Assembly: GCA_964502465.1 (NCBI GenBank)
Contig: CAZCWX010000371.1
Coordinates: forward strand, 1-14,845
Length of the DNA: 14,845 nucleotides
DNA from: CAZCWX01 sp964502465
GTDB lineage: Bacteria; Desulfobacterota; Binatia; Bin18
Direction: 5' to 3'
Below the pieces are notes generated by a model, which had not been told where the DNA came from, made no database searches, and saw nothing but the letters and a program-made list of their open reading frames with translations. Positions 14,739 through 14,845 of this stretch are shown here, in pieces (position 1 is the first letter of the stretch; each line of letters starts with the position of its first letter). Made by a program: the position numbers and the translations under genes.

Positions 14739-14845
14739 GAAAGCCTCTCTTTATCTGGATACAAGGTGATAAACTTGCTGACGCCGCTGCGGAGTTCGTC
14801 CAGCCAGATGGCTTCACCAAGAGCGTCTGCCCATTGGGACCAGTC
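14735..14845 (-). CDS. C-terminal fragment of an unidentified protein, coupled to DUF4926
   Basis: The minus strand is open from the window edge (base 14845) to a TGA at 14735-14737, giving the last 36 residues: DWSQWADALGEAIWLDELRS and then GVSKFITLYPDKERLS. I do not recognise the family from this piece. It overlaps the next start by ATGA and supplies its ribosome site, which supports it as a real gene end rather than a chance frame. Confidence 0.55.
   Translation of the reverse strand, partial: DWSQWADALGEAIWLDELRSGVSKFITLYPDKERLS

Overview
The window carries a moderately GC-rich, gene-dense stretch of bacterial chromosome. Its content is CoA-ester and lipid chemistry (an alkyl-DHAP-synthase-like FAD enzyme, a crotonyl-CoA carboxylase/reductase and a class III CoA-transferase), small detoxification-type enzymes, and many different intergenic palindromes. 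This combination is typical of large-genome, uncultured soil or sponge lineages such as Tectomicrobia, Binatota and deltaproteobacterial relatives. That placement is only an impression from gene content; no rRNA or marker gene is present to confirm it.

Layout. (1) Positions 1-2899: the 3' part of an FAD-linked oxidase of the alkyl-DHAP synthase type, followed 20 nt later by a crotonyl-CoA carboxylase/reductase with all four putative CO2-binding residues. (2) 2900-3493: a palindrome and a GNAT acetyltransferase resembling spermidine/spermine acetyltransferases. (3) 3494-4274: palindromic repeats and a decayed NCS2 nucleobase permease, which has an in-frame TAG and loses its homology just before a perfect 18-bp inverted repeat. 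(4) 4334-7382, minus strand: an exported calcineurin-like phosphoesterase and a PNPOx-like flavoprotein, separated by a 511-bp stretch holding inverted repeats. (5) 7625-9822: a class III CoA-transferase, a 25-codon stump of what looks like a luciferase-like flavin monooxygenase, and an SMP-30/gluconolactonase-like protein. (6) 9879-13607: a three-gene set made of a MoxR-type AAA+ ATPase, a protein with four 19-residue GXGXG beta-helix repeats, and a VWA protein with an intact MIDAS and a zincin-like N-terminal motif (HGVAH, lacking the catalytic Glu). (7) 13679-14287: a glutathione S-transferase. (8) 14735-14845 and 14496-14738, minus strand: the tail of an unidentified gene, overlapping by ATGA a DUF4926-type small protein.

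The most interesting unit is region 6. MoxR/VWA pairs are known chaperones for metal-centre insertion or complex remodelling (CbbQ/CbbO, NorQ/NorD, CoxD/CoxE, RavA/ViaA). Here a GXGXG beta-helix protein sits between the two partners, overlapping the ATPase gene by 7 nt. The ATPase carries a six-cysteine cluster and the VWA protein carries a degenerate HxxxH segment. No obvious client enzyme lies next to it. The second theme is genome decay and repeat load: two gene remnants and about eight unrelated palindromic elements occupy most of the intergenic gaps.
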